A stretch of 64,000 nucleotides of DNA from Agreia sp. PsM10. GTDB lineage: Bacteria > Actinomycetota > Actinomycetes > Actinomycetales > Microbacteriaceae. Shown here piece by piece: positions 54,350 through 63,269 of the stretch (position 1 is its first letter; each line of letters starts with the position of its first letter). Both the position numbers and the translations under genes were made by a program. The stretch lies in assembly GCF_030433855.1 (NCBI RefSeq), contig NZ_JARUXC010000002.1, positions 310,001 through 374,000 of the forward strand, written 5' to 3'. The notes beneath the pieces were generated by a model. It worked only from the letters and a program-made list of their open reading frames with translations, was not told the DNA's origin and made no database searches.

Positions 54350-55065
54350 CGGGCCTTCTCCAGCAGCAGCCAGGCGAGGTACGAGGTGTCGAAGACGGCG
54401 AGTCGGGTGGGCCAGGCTCCGGATGCCGCGGGTCGGCCGACGGGGTCGGCTGCGGTCGCGGGCGCCGAGTCAGACGGCAGCCGGGAGAGACTCGTGCCGA
54501 AGATATCGGCGTCGAGCTGCCAGCGCTCGCCGTCGGTGAGCGTGATGACGAATCGGCCCTCCCGATCGCCGTGCTCGCCCGTCAGGGGCGGTGCCGTCCA
54601 CGCGCCGCCCAGCCCGCGGAATCCGCCGACACGGGCGATCACGACGTCGCCGTCGCCCCTGGCCGGCCATCCGAACGGGCTCTCGGCCTGGGCGCTCGCG
54701 AAGTCGTCGAGTTCGGAGGGCTGCAGGCCCACGGCGCTCGCGAGGGCCTGTCGCGGCACCGACCCGGAGCCGAGCGCCTCGCCGAGCCGGGCGAGAGCAT
54801 CCTGCCTCAGATCGAGCGTGCCCGAGCGCCACGCGGAGAGGGCCGCGAGCGTGAGAACGGTGTGCGGCAGCGGCCCGTCTGTGCTGGCAGCGGCATCGTC
54901 GGCCGCGAGGGCGAGCGACAGGAAGTGTGTGTAGAGGGTCGAGTCTCCGCCCCAGGATTCGACGTTGCGGATCGACTGGTCGACATCGAAGCCGGGAACG
55001 GCGGGCACGACCGTCGTCTGCGGCTGAAGGCCGTCGTCGACGGCCTGGCCGGGCCGTCGGATCAT
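54346..55065 (-). CDS. Unknown protein between MoxR and VWA genes
   Basis: 239 aa from ATG 55065, which overlaps the MoxR stop by four bases (ATGA); an ATG at 55086 would add seven residues. The N-terminal part looks helical (STLYTHFLSLALAADDAAAS; LRQDALARLGEALGSGSVPRQALASAVGLQPSELDDF). The C-terminal part looks beta-rich (GDVVIARVGGFRGLGGAW; GRFVITLTDGERWQLDADIFG). I do not recognise it. Its place between an AAA+ ATPase and its VWA partner suggests a structural or regulatory subunit. Confidence 0.75.
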   Translation of the reverse strand: MIRRPGQAVDDGLQPQTTVVPAVPGFDVDQSIRNVESWGGDSTLYTHFLSLALAADDAAASTDGPLPHTVLTLAALSAWRSGTLDLRQDALARLGEALGSGSVPRQALASAVGLQPSELDDFASAQAESPFGWPARGDGDVVIARVGGFRGLGGAWTAPPLTGEHGDREGRFVITLTDGERWQLDADIFGTSLSRLPSDSAPATAADPVGRPAASGAWPTRLAVFDTSYLAWLLLEKAR

Positions 55066-56636
55066 CGGGGGCGACCCTCGAGCCACTGCAGGTAGTTGGT
55101 GTAGCGCTGGTGCAGGTACTTCAGGGCCACGAGGTCGTCGAAATGCCGACCGTAGAGCTTCTTCTGCTTCGAGATCGTCTGGATCTGCGACTCGATGGCC
55201 GTGAGGCGGCGCGACGCCTCGACCTGGCTGACACCGTCGAGTCCCGCCGTGAATTCCGCGAGGAGGTCGCCGACCGGGTCGCTCTTCGCGAGTCCAAGTG
55301 ACAGGAACTGGCGACGCGACTGCTCGAACAGATCGGCGAGCCAGCTGATCGAGTCGGTCGCGAGCTCCCTGTCGGCGCCGGTCTCGAACCGGGGGTGCAG
55401 CTCGTTGGGAAGCAGTTTTCCCCGCAGGGAGAAGGGCAGCACCGCGGCGACGTCGTCGAGTCCGACGACATCGACGCCTCGGAAGTAGGCCATGGCCTTC
55501 GCGTAGGTGATGAGCGACTGCAGCGCCCGGGCCGAGAGGCTGTTCACGGTCTGCGCCCCGAGGTCGACCTGCAGGTCTGCGCCGGTGTTGCTGTCGATCA
55601 CCTCGCCGACCTGGCCGCCCGAGGTCATCACCGTGTCCTTCGTGCGGTATTCGAAGCGGCGGCCTCCGTGCTGCACGAACTCGAACTGGCTCGCGAAGAA
55701 CTCGAGCTGTCGACGCACGTCGCGGGGAACGGGAACCGCCCGGATGGCCGCCGCCAGCGCGGTCTGTTCGGCAGCGCTGAACACCAGCTCGGCGGGAACG
55801 TGGTCCTCGGGCTTCTCCCCGGCCTCGACCCGGGTGATGAGCTCGTCGAAGAACCTGCTGTTGAATCCCTGCGCCGCGACCGTGACGTCGACCCTGTCTT
55901 TCAGGGCCTGGATGACCGGGAACGTTCCCCCGCCCGAATCGTCGTTGGCGGTGAAGAACCAGCTCTCGACGCCGGACTCGGGAGCCGTGCGGAGCATCTG
56001 GTCATAGCTCTCGACGTAGCCCTCGGCCACCATCGTGAGCAGCGCGGACTGGGTCTTGGTGGGGATGCGGTTGTATTCGTCGATGATCTTGACGGGTTTC
56101 GTGAGCCAGCCGCGCCAGGCGATGGTGATCTCGGGCAGGCTGGCGGCGTTCACGAGGTCGCGGGGCAGGGGCATGCCGACGAGGTCTCCGACCGTGAGCT
56201 GGGGCTGCCCCTGCTGCACGCTTCGCCGCACCTCGGCGGGTTCGGTGCCCGCGATCACGCCCATCAGCACGGCGAGGGTGGTCTTTCCGCGCCCCGGCCC
56301 GCCGACGAGCAGGCATTTTCCGCCGACCGCCGTGGTGAGCAGGGGCAGCAGGACGTTCGACGAATACGACTGGTCGGTGGGCAGGTGCAGCTCTGCGCCG
56401 GCGTCGCCGAGGGGAAAGCTCACCGGGGCGTCGAGCGAGAATTCGATGTCGTAGAACGGCGAGATGACGGCACGGTTGACGAGCCAGAAGTAGACGCGGC
56501 GCAGCTTCTCGTCGAGGGCGACCTGGTCGACGGTGTTCGGCTGGCGGAACAGGTCTTCGGCTGTCAGGCCCGGGCGGGATGCGCCGGTGCCGGTTCGCGT
56601 GGGGGATTCCGAGATCTTGTTCCAGCGATTGGGCAT
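55062..56636 (-). CDS. MoxR-type AAA+ ATPase (accessory operon)
   Basis: 524 aa. Walker A GGPGRGKT (112-119), Walker B KIIDEYNRIP (183-192), and the arginine/sensor part (FFTANDDSGGGTFPVIQALKDRVDVTVAAQGF) place it in the MoxR/RavA group. It carries a long N-terminal extension of about 100 residues and a C-terminal helical extension of about 150 residues, so it is much larger than the core MoxR at 22822 (324 aa). It is the first gene of the tight run (unknown, VWA, unknown, PaaK-like), with a small gene 43 bp upstream. It probably remodels the VWA-bearing partner using ATP. Confidence 0.9.
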   Translation of the reverse strand: MPNRWNKISESPTRTGTGASRPGLTAEDLFRQPNTVDQVALDEKLRRVYFWLVNRAVISPFYDIEFSLDAPVSFPLGDAGAELHLPTDQSYSSNVLLPLLTTAVGGKCLLVGGPGRGKTTLAVLMGVIAGTEPAEVRRSVQQGQPQLTVGDLVGMPLPRDLVNAASLPEITIAWRGWLTKPVKIIDEYNRIPTKTQSALLTMVAEGYVESYDQMLRTAPESGVESWFFTANDDSGGGTFPVIQALKDRVDVTVAAQGFNSRFFDELITRVEAGEKPEDHVPAELVFSAAEQTALAAAIRAVPVPRDVRRQLEFFASQFEFVQHGGRRFEYRTKDTVMTSGGQVGEVIDSNTGADLQVDLGAQTVNSLSARALQSLITYAKAMAYFRGVDVVGLDDVAAVLPFSLRGKLLPNELHPRFETGADRELATDSISWLADLFEQSRRQFLSLGLAKSDPVGDLLAEFTAGLDGVSQVEASRRLTAIESQIQTISKQKKLYGRHFDDLVALKYLHQRYTNYLQWLEGRPR

Positions 56637-56679
56637 GGCACCAGTCTAGGAAGCTGCGGAGCGGTGCGGGGGAGAGCTG

Positions 56680-57042
56680 CTACGCCGCGCGGACCGGACC
56701 GACGAGGGTCGTGGTGCGGGGAGCCGCGTCGGTGACTGCCTTGGCTAGTTCGGCGGGCACGTCGACGGTGTTGATCGGGGCGAGCGGCGTGCGCGACGCC
56801 GGGGTCTCCGCAGCACGGAAGACGCCGTGGCTGGTGAGCGTCGACACGATATCGCGGGCCACGGAGGCGGCCAGGACGGTGTGGAAGATGTCGTCGGTGT
56901 CGACCTCGGTGCGGCGGGTGATCGCGAACGAACCGTAGGGACCGAAGTTCTCCATGAGGGTCTGGTTCACCAGCTCGGAAAGGCGCTGCTGGTTGGCCTC
57001 GTCTTGTTGTTCTGCCTTCGCGCGTCGTCGCCATCCGAGCAT
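56680..57042 (-). CDS. Small unknown protein upstream of the MoxR gene
   Basis: 120 aa from ATG 57042, preceded by GGGAAGG. The sequence begins with a basic stretch (MLGWRRRAKAEQQDEANQQ), then helical segments (QRLSELVNQTLMENFGPYGSFAITRR; IFHTVLAASVARDIVSTLTSHGVF), and a variable tail. It has no motif that I recognise. The 43-bp gap to the MoxR gene allows co-transcription, so it may be a sixth member of the operon or its regulator. Confidence 0.65.
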   Translation of the reverse strand: MLGWRRRAKAEQQDEANQQRLSELVNQTLMENFGPYGSFAITRRTEVDTDDIFHTVLAASVARDIVSTLTSHGVFRAAETPASRTPLAPINTVDVPAELAKAVTDAAPRTTTLVGPVRAA

Positions 57043-57113
57043 TTTTCACACCTTCCCACCACGGTCGTGATCCCAGTGTGCGGTGCGGGCTCGGGATGAG
57101 GCCGCAGACACGC

Positions 57114-57142
57114 CGCGATCCCGCCTGATAGACGGGATCGCG
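57114..57142. terminator. Hairpin between the permease gene and the unknown 120-aa gene
   Basis: CGCGATCCCG (57114-57123) pairs perfectly with CGGGATCGCG (57133-57142) with a 9-nt loop. It lies past the permease stop and probably ends that transcript. Confidence 0.6.
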
Positions 57143-57174
57143 ACCTGTTCGGGACAGCTTTCGGCAGGGTTCCG

Positions 57175-58746
57175 TTAACCCTTCGGGTGGCCGGACGCGT
57201 CGAGGTCCTCCGACCGGATCTCCTCGGCCACCGCGCCCCCGTAGCCATCGGTTTCGGGGTCGCCGTGCAGGCCTCCCGACAGCGCGTACTCCTCCTCGGG
57301 AGACAGCACGAGCTGCTTGCGTCCCCAGAGGGCGAACCCGAGCAGGATCAGTGCGTAGACGATCACGATCGCGATGATGGCCGGCTGGAAGGTGACGTTC
57401 AGCAGGAAGCCCAGGAAGATGAGCGCGGAGATCACGCCGGCGACCACGGCGCCGGGGATGCCCCACGGGCTCACGTAGGGCCGCTTGGCGTTGGGGAACT
57501 TCTTGCGCAGGATCACGAAGGAGATCATCTGCAGCAGATAGGCCACGACAGCGCCCCAGACGGCGATGTTCAGGATGATCGCTCCCGCGACCGCCCCCGC
57601 TCCCTCAGCGTCGACGTTCGACAGGATGTCGAGAACGACGAGGGCGATGAAACCGATCACCGCGCCCACGGTGAGGGCGACCCAGGGCGTCTGGCGCTTG
57701 CCGGTGAGCGAGAAGAACTTCGGGTAGTACCCGGCGCGGGAGAGCGAGTACATGTTGCGTCCGTAGGCGAACATGATGCCCTGGAGCGAGGCGAGCAGGC
57801 CGATCAGCGCGAAGAGCGCGAGGGCCGCGGCCGCCTGGTCTCCCACGATCGCGCGGAATCCGTCGAGCAGGGGCTCCGCCGAGACGCCCATGTTCTCTGC
57901 GCCGATCACGCCGGTGTTGAGGAACAGGATCAGCAGTCCGGTCACGATGAGGGTTCCGCGGGCCCAGAAGCCCGCCTTGGGAATGTCGCGCACCGGGTTG
58001 TGGGCCTCCTCGGCCGCGAGCGGCAGCTCCTCGATGCCGAGGAAGAACCACATGGCGAAGGGCAGCGCGAAGAGGATCGGGATCACGCCGTGGGGGAGGA
58101 ACGCCGACTGGCCCGGGTCGGGTTCGATGTTGAAGAGGCTGTCCCAGCTGAAGAGTCCCGAGAACGCGGCCATGGCCGAGAAGACCAGCAGGATCGCGAT
58201 GGAGATGATCGACACGACGATCGCGAACTTGAACGAGATTGCGGCCCCGGCAGCGTTCAGCGCGATGAACGCGATGTAGAGCACCAGCCACCAGATCCAC
58301 ATGGCGCCTGAGAGGTCGAAGCCGAGGAGCTCGGTCGTGATGCTGTTGGCATACTGCGCCGAGAAGAAGACGATCACACCGGTCGTTGCCACGTATTCGA
58401 TGGTCTCGGCGAGACCCGTCACGAGTCCGCCCCACGGCCCCATCGCCGAGCGGGCGAACGAGTACGCGCCTCCCGTGTGCGGCATGGCCGCCGCCATCTC
58501 GCCGATCGAGAAGATCATTCCGTAGTACATGACGATGAGCAGGGCGAAGGCGATGAGCATGCCCCCGAAGCCGGCGAAGTCGATTCCGAAGTTCCACCCC
58601 GAGAAGTCTCCCGAGATGACTGCCGCCACGGCGAGGCCCCAGAGCCCCCAGATGCCCGCCGATCTCTTGAGCGTGCGTTTCTCGAAGTAGCCGTCTGCAG
58701 CCTTGCTGTAGGTGACGCCCGAACGGCGGGTCTTGCTGTCAGTCAC
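57175..58746 (-). CDS. APC-family permease, ethanolamine-permease-like
   Basis: 523 aa with about 12 helices. The N-terminus (SAGIWGLWGLAVAAVISGDFSGWNFGI) and MFAYGRNMYSLSRAGYYP segment match the ethanolamine/putrescine-type APC transporters; the SGDFSGWN loop recalls ethanolamine permeases. The GTG 58746 start has CGGAGGA five bases upstream. The frame is open 25 codons further without support. It is divergent from the GlnA-like ligase gene and should import its substrate. Ethanolamine is the favoured ligand; putrescine or another amine is possible. Confidence 0.82.
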   Translation of the reverse strand: MTDSKTRRSGVTYSKAADGYFEKRTLKRSAGIWGLWGLAVAAVISGDFSGWNFGIDFAGFGGMLIAFALLIVMYYGMIFSIGEMAAAMPHTGGAYSFARSAMGPWGGLVTGLAETIEYVATTGVIVFFSAQYANSITTELLGFDLSGAMWIWWLVLYIAFIALNAAGAAISFKFAIVVSIISIAILLVFSAMAAFSGLFSWDSLFNIEPDPGQSAFLPHGVIPILFALPFAMWFFLGIEELPLAAEEAHNPVRDIPKAGFWARGTLIVTGLLILFLNTGVIGAENMGVSAEPLLDGFRAIVGDQAAAALALFALIGLLASLQGIMFAYGRNMYSLSRAGYYPKFFSLTGKRQTPWVALTVGAVIGFIALVVLDILSNVDAEGAGAVAGAIILNIAVWGAVVAYLLQMISFVILRKKFPNAKRPYVSPWGIPGAVVAGVISALIFLGFLLNVTFQPAIIAIVIVYALILLGFALWGRKQLVLSPEEEYALSGGLHGDPETDGYGGAVAEEIRSEDLDASGHPKG

Positions 58747-58992
58747 GTGGATCCTCCGGTAGCTCGTTGTCTCGGCAGTGCACAGCGGAACGCCATCGGC
58801 TCCCTCGCACGATTTCTGCACACACTAGCGTTCTATTGGTTGGTTGGCACCACCTTTGTGTGTAAATTGCGTGTTACGAACACGGGCAACAACTCCCGCT
58901 CAGCCGACGAACTCGTGTGATGTAATGGTCGGGTCGACGGGGTTCCGCAGCGCGGGAATCGCCCGTGGCGACCATCGATGAAGGAGCACACC
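58747..58992. promoter_or_regulatory. Divergent control region, permease / GlnA-like ligase
   Basis: 246 bp, AT-rich for this genome. For the ligase: -35 TTGGTT (58840-58845) and -10 TAAATT (58863-58868), 17 bp apart. CGTGTTACGAACACG at 58870-58884 is a perfect palindrome right after the -10. TGGT-TGGC-ACCA at 58841-58852 is a second dyad overlapping the -35. An operator for the FadR-type regulator at 63270 is the obvious idea. Confidence 0.55.
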
Positions 58993-60360
58993 GTGGCATC
59001 CACCGCAGGAAATCTCACGCTCGACGCCCTCACGGCCCAGGTCTCGGCCGGCGAGGTCGACACCGTGATCGTGGCCTTCACCGACATGCAGGGCAGGCTC
59101 GTGGGCAAGCGGCTCTCGGCCCGCCTCTTCGTCGAAGACGCGGCGTCGCACGGAGCCGAGTGCTGCAACTACCTGCTCGCCGTCGACGTCGAGATGAACA
59201 CGGTCGACGGATACGACATGTCGAGCTGGGAGCACGGCTACGGCGACATGGCGATGATGCCCGACATGTCGACCCTGCGAACGATTCCGTGGCTGCCGGG
59301 CACGGCGATGGTCACCGCCGACCTGCACTGGCTCGACGGCGAGCCGGTCGAGCCGTCGCCGCGGCAGATCCTGGCGGCGCAGATGAAGCGCCTCGCCGAT
59401 CGCGGCCTCGAGGCGTTCGTCGCCACCGAACTCGAGTTCATCGTCTTCGACGACAGCTACCGCTCTGCCTGGTCGAAGGGATACCGCGACCTCACCCCCG
59501 CGAGCGACTACAACATCGACTACGCCCTGCTGGCCTCCACGCGCATGGAGCCGCTGCTGCGCGACATCCGGGTGTCGATGGACGGCGCCGGCATGTACTG
59601 CGAGGGCGTGAAGGGCGAGTGCAACTTCGGGCAGCAGGAGATCGGCTTCCGCTACGACGACGCCATGGTCACGTGCGACAACCACTCGATCTACAAGAAC
59701 GGTGCCAAGGAGATCGCGGATCGGCACGGCAAGTCGCTCACGTTCATGGCCAAGTTTAACGAACGCGAGGGCAACTCGTGCCACGTGCACATCAGCCTCA
59801 GAGGCACCGACGGCACTGCAGTCTTCAGTGATCCGGATGCCGAGAACGGCATGTCAGACATGTTCCGTCATTTCATGGCAGGCCAGCTCAAGACGCTGCG
59901 CGAGCTGACGCTGTTCTTCGCGCCCAACATCAACTCGTACAAGCGCTACGTCGACGGCTCGTTCGCGCCGACGGCAGTGGCCTGGGGGCTCGACAACCGC
60001 ACCTGCGCCCTGCGCGTGGTGGGCAAGGGCCTCGGAATGCGCGTCGAGAACCGCGTTCCCGGGGGCGACGTGAACCAGTACCTGGCGACCGCCGCCCTCA
60101 TCGCCGGCGGGCTCTACGGAATCGAGAACGAGCTCGAGCTCGAAGACGCGACCGTAGGCAACGCGTACACGTCGGGTGCACCGCGCGTGCCCACGAACCT
60201 GCGCGATGCGGCCGAGCTCTTCGCGTCGAGCGAGATCGCCCGGGCCGCGTTCGGTGACGAGGTCGTCGACCACTACGTGAACAACGCGCGCATCGAGCTG
60301 AAGGCCTTCGACAGCGCCGTCACCGACTGGGAGAGGGTGCGCGGCTTTGAGCGCCTCTGA
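58993..60360 (+). CDS. GlnA-type gamma-glutamyl-amine ligase
   Basis: 455 aa of the glutamine synthetase fold, type III/PuuA-like. FVATELEFIVFDD, the GEGQQE-equivalent NFGQQEIGFRYDD, the ATP-site SCHVHIS and NSYKRYVDGSFAPTAVAWGLDNRTCALRV are present. The start is GTG 58993, with AAGGAG six bases upstream. Instead of ammonia such enzymes join glutamate to an amine. In Streptomyces, GlnA3 acts on polyamines and GlnA4 on ethanolamine. The neighbouring permease and hydrolase support this class; which amine is used cannot be read from sequence. The hydrolase gene overlaps its end. Confidence 0.88.
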   Translation: MASTAGNLTLDALTAQVSAGEVDTVIVAFTDMQGRLVGKRLSARLFVEDAASHGAECCNYLLAVDVEMNTVDGYDMSSWEHGYGDMAMMPDMSTLRTIPWLPGTAMVTADLHWLDGEPVEPSPRQILAAQMKRLADRGLEAFVATELEFIVFDDSYRSAWSKGYRDLTPASDYNIDYALLASTRMEPLLRDIRVSMDGAGMYCEGVKGECNFGQQEIGFRYDDAMVTCDNHSIYKNGAKEIADRHGKSLTFMAKFNEREGNSCHVHISLRGTDGTAVFSDPDAENGMSDMFRHFMAGQLKTLRELTLFFAPNINSYKRYVDGSFAPTAVAWGLDNRTCALRVVGKGLGMRVENRVPGGDVNQYLATAALIAGGLYGIENELELEDATVGNAYTSGAPRVPTNLRDAAELFASSEIARAAFGDEVVDHYVNNARIELKAFDSAVTDWERVRGFERL

Positions 60361-61102
60361 TCGCCTGCCGGTTATCGGCCTCACGACCTACCTCGAACGC
60401 GCGAAGACCGGAGTCTGGGACGTTCCCGCCTCGTTCCTCCCGAAGGTCTACTTCGATGCCGTCGAGAAGGCCGGCGGCATCGCCGTGCTGCTGCCGCCCC
60501 AGGCCGTCAGCGACGCGATCGCGGATCGCCTGCTCGATTCTCTCGACGGCCTGATCCTCACCGGCGGCAAGGACATCGAACCGTCGCGCTACGGCCAGGA
60601 GGCCCACGCCGAGACCGACGAGCCCCGGCGCGACCGCGACGCGTGGGAGGACACGCTGCTGCGCCGTGCGATCGATCGCGAGATCCCGTTCCTCGGCATC
60701 TGCCGGGGAGCGCAGATGCTGAACGTCGCGCGGGGCGGAACCCTGCACCAGCACCTTCCCGATGTCGTCGGCGACCGTCGATACCAGGCCGGCGACGGAA
60801 TCTTCAACCACGTGGAGGTCGGCGTCGAACAGGGCTCGCGACTCGCATCGCTGCTCGCGAGCGACGAACTCGACGTTCCCGTCTACCACCACCAGGCCAT
60901 CGACTCGCTCGGCGACGGGCTCGTCGTGACCGCCCGAACCCCCGACGGAACGATCGAGGCGGTCGAGCTCGAGTCCGTTCCGTTCGGCGTCGCCGTGCAG
61001 TGGCACCCCGAGGAGTCGCCCGACGACATCCGACTCTTCGCCGGCCTCGTCGAGGCGGCCCGACAGTACCGAGCACAGGAACAGGAACACCCGACAGCAT
61101 GA
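60347..61102 (+). CDS. PuuD-like class I amidotransferase / gamma-glutamyl hydrolase
   Basis: 251 aa. The nucleophile elbow FLGICRGAQMLNV has C119, with the histidine and glutamate in QWHPEE near the C-terminus: the complete peptidase C26 triad. It should release glutamate from the gamma-glutamyl intermediate, as PuuD does in putrescine catabolism. The TTG start at 60347 lies 14 bases before the end of the ligase gene; no other start is available. The stop overlaps the aldehyde dehydrogenase start (ATGA). Confidence 0.88.
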   Translation: MSASDRLPVIGLTTYLERAKTGVWDVPASFLPKVYFDAVEKAGGIAVLLPPQAVSDAIADRLLDSLDGLILTGGKDIEPSRYGQEAHAETDEPRRDRDAWEDTLLRRAIDREIPFLGICRGAQMLNVARGGTLHQHLPDVVGDRRYQAGDGIFNHVEVGVEQGSRLASLLASDELDVPVYHHQAIDSLGDGLVVTARTPDGTIEAVELESVPFGVAVQWHPEESPDDIRLFAGLVEAARQYRAQEQEHPTA

Positions 61103-62466
61103 GCAGCTACACCGTGATCAACCCGGCGACGGAAGAGGTCGTCACCGACGTCGAGCTCTTCGACGTCGAGGGCACCGACGACGCCATCGCGCGGGCGGCG
61201 GATGCGCAGAAGGCATGGGCGCGCCGGGCCCCCGCAGAGCGGGCGCAGGCCCTGCGGGACTTCGCGGCGGCCGTCGACGCGAACGTCGAGGCACTCGCCC
61301 GGCTGGAGACCCTGAATTCCGGCCATCCGATCGGCCAGGCCCGCTGGGAGGCGGGCCACGTGCGCGACGTGCTCACCTACTACTCGGCGGCTCCCGAACG
61401 GCTCTTCGGTAAACAGATCCCGGTCGCCGGCGGCCTCGACGTCACGTTCCACGAGCCCCTCGGCGTGGTGGGAGTCATCACGCCGTGGAACTTTCCCATG
61501 ACCATCGCGGCGTGGGGGTTCGCCCCGGCGCTCGCGGCGGGCAACGCGGTCGTGCTGAAGCCGGCCGAGTGGACGCCGCTGACCTCGGTGCGGCTCGCCG
61601 AGATCGGGCGGGAGTCCGGACTGCCCGACGGCCTGTTCCAGGTGTTGCCCGGGCACGGGAACGTGGTCGGGGAGCGCTTCGTGACCAACCGGACCGTGCG
61701 CAAGGTCGTGTTCACCGGGTCGACCGCTGTGGGCAAGAAGATCATGGCGGGCAGTGCCGAGCAGGTGAAGAGGGTGACCCTCGAGCTCGGCGGCAAGAGC
61801 GCCAACATCGTGTTTGCCGACTCCGACCTCGAGAGGGCCGCCGCCTCGGCCCCGTCGGGGGTCTTCGACAACGCGGGGCAGGACTGCTGCGCGCGCAGTC
61901 GCATCCTGGTCGAGCGCAGCGTCTACGACCGCTTCATGGAGTTGCTCGAGCCCGCGGTGAACCGGGTCGTCGTCGGCGACCCGAACGACGAGGCCACCGA
62001 GATGGGACCGCTCGTCTCGGCGAAGCACCACGCGTCGGTGAGCTCGTATGTTCCCGACGACAGCCAGGTCGCGTTCCGGGGATCCGCGCCGCAGGGCCCG
62101 GGGTACTGGTTCCCGCCGACGGTGCTCACGCCGGGTCGCGACGACCGCACCGCCACCGAGGAGATCTTCGGACCTGTCGTAACGGTGCTCCCGTTCGACG
62201 ACGAGGCCGACGCGGTGTCGCTGGCGAACGCCACGGAATACGGCCTCTCGGGCTCGATCTGGACCCGCGACGTCGGCCGCGCGTTGCGCGTCTCCCGCGG
62301 CGTCGAGGCGGGCAACCTCTCGGTCAACTCGCACTCCTCCGTGCGCTACAGCACCCCGTTCGGCGGCTTCAAGCAGTCGGGCCTCGGCCGTGAGCTCGGC
62401 CCCGACGCACCCCTCAGTTTCACCGACACCAAGAACGTCTTCATCGCCGTAGAGGAGCTCTCATGA
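61099..62466 (+). CDS. NAD(P)-dependent aldehyde dehydrogenase
   Basis: 455 aa. Landmarks: N131 in TPWNFPM, VTLELGGKSANIV with Glu229, and GQDCCARS with catalytic Cys263. In the cluster it would oxidise the aldehyde made when the gamma-glutamylated amine or alcohol is oxidised. That fits PuuC-type enzymes. The short N-terminus is normal for this branch. Overlaps on both sides (ATGA) show one operon. Confidence 0.92.
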   Translation: MSSYTVINPATEEVVTDVELFDVEGTDDAIARAADAQKAWARRAPAERAQALRDFAAAVDANVEALARLETLNSGHPIGQARWEAGHVRDVLTYYSAAPERLFGKQIPVAGGLDVTFHEPLGVVGVITPWNFPMTIAAWGFAPALAAGNAVVLKPAEWTPLTSVRLAEIGRESGLPDGLFQVLPGHGNVVGERFVTNRTVRKVVFTGSTAVGKKIMAGSAEQVKRVTLELGGKSANIVFADSDLERAAASAPSGVFDNAGQDCCARSRILVERSVYDRFMELLEPAVNRVVVGDPNDEATEMGPLVSAKHHASVSSYVPDDSQVAFRGSAPQGPGYWFPPTVLTPGRDDRTATEEIFGPVVTVLPFDDEADAVSLANATEYGLSGSIWTRDVGRALRVSRGVEAGNLSVNSHSSVRYSTPFGGFKQSGLGRELGPDAPLSFTDTKNVFIAVEELS

Positions 62467-63254
62467 CCGACCTGCCCACCATCGACCTCACGAAGCGCCT
62501 CGCCGGAAAAGTGGCGGTGATCACGGGCGGCGCCAGCGGCATCGGCTTCGCCACCGCCCGCCGCTTCGCCGCCGAGGGCGCCACGGTCGTGATCGGCGAC
62601 ATGGATGCTGCATCGGGCGAGCGCGCGGCCGCTGCCGTCGGCGGCCTCTTCGTGCAGGTGAACGTCACCGACGAGGCCCAGGTCGACAACCTGTTCAAGG
62701 TGGCCTTCGACACCTACGGATCGGTCGACGTCGCCTTCAACAACGCGGGCATCTCGCCCCCCGACGACGACTCCATCGAGACGACCGAGCTTCCCGCCTG
62801 GGAGAAGGTGCAGGACGTGAACCTCAAGTCGGTCTACCTGTGCTCGCGAGCCGCGCTGCGCTACATGGTTCCGCAGAAGCGCGGTTCGATCATCAACACC
62901 GCGTCGTTCGTCGCCGTGATGGGCTCTGCCACGTCGCAGATCTCGTACACGGCATCGAAGGGCGGCGTTCTCGCCATGTCCCGCGAGCTGGGCGTGCAGT
63001 TCGCCCGCCAGGGAATCCGGGTCAACGCCCTCTGCCCGGGCCCGGTGAACACGCCCCTGCTGCAGGAGCTCTTCGCCAAGGACCCGGCCCGCGCCCAGCG
63101 CCGCCTCGTGCACATCCCCCTCGGACGGTTCGCTGAGCCAGAGGAGTTGGCGGCGTCGGTCGCGTTCCTCGCCAGCGACGACTCCTCGTTCATCACGGGC
63201 TCGACATTCCTCGTCGACGGGGGAATCAGCTCGGCCTACGTGACACCCGAGTAG
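62463..63254 (+). CDS. Short-chain dehydrogenase/reductase
   Basis: 263 aa classical SDR: TGGASGIG (21-28), NNAG (93-96), Ser148, Tyr162 and Lys166 (YTASK). The C-terminal GSTFLVDGGISSAYVTPE is typical. It may oxidise the alcohol group of gamma-glutamyl-ethanolamine to the aldehyde taken by its neighbour; that role is inference from order. It overlaps the aldehyde dehydrogenase gene by ATGA, and the regulator gene begins 15 bp downstream. Confidence 0.9.
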   Translation: MTDLPTIDLTKRLAGKVAVITGGASGIGFATARRFAAEGATVVIGDMDAASGERAAAAVGGLFVQVNVTDEAQVDNLFKVAFDTYGSVDVAFNNAGISPPDDDSIETTELPAWEKVQDVNLKSVYLCSRAALRYMVPQKRGSIINTASFVAVMGSATSQISYTASKGGVLAMSRELGVQFARQGIRVNALCPGPVNTPLLQELFAKDPARAQRRLVHIPLGRFAEPEELAASVAFLASDDSSFITGSTFLVDGGISSAYVTPE

Positions 63255-63269
63255 AGGGTCGAGAACGCG

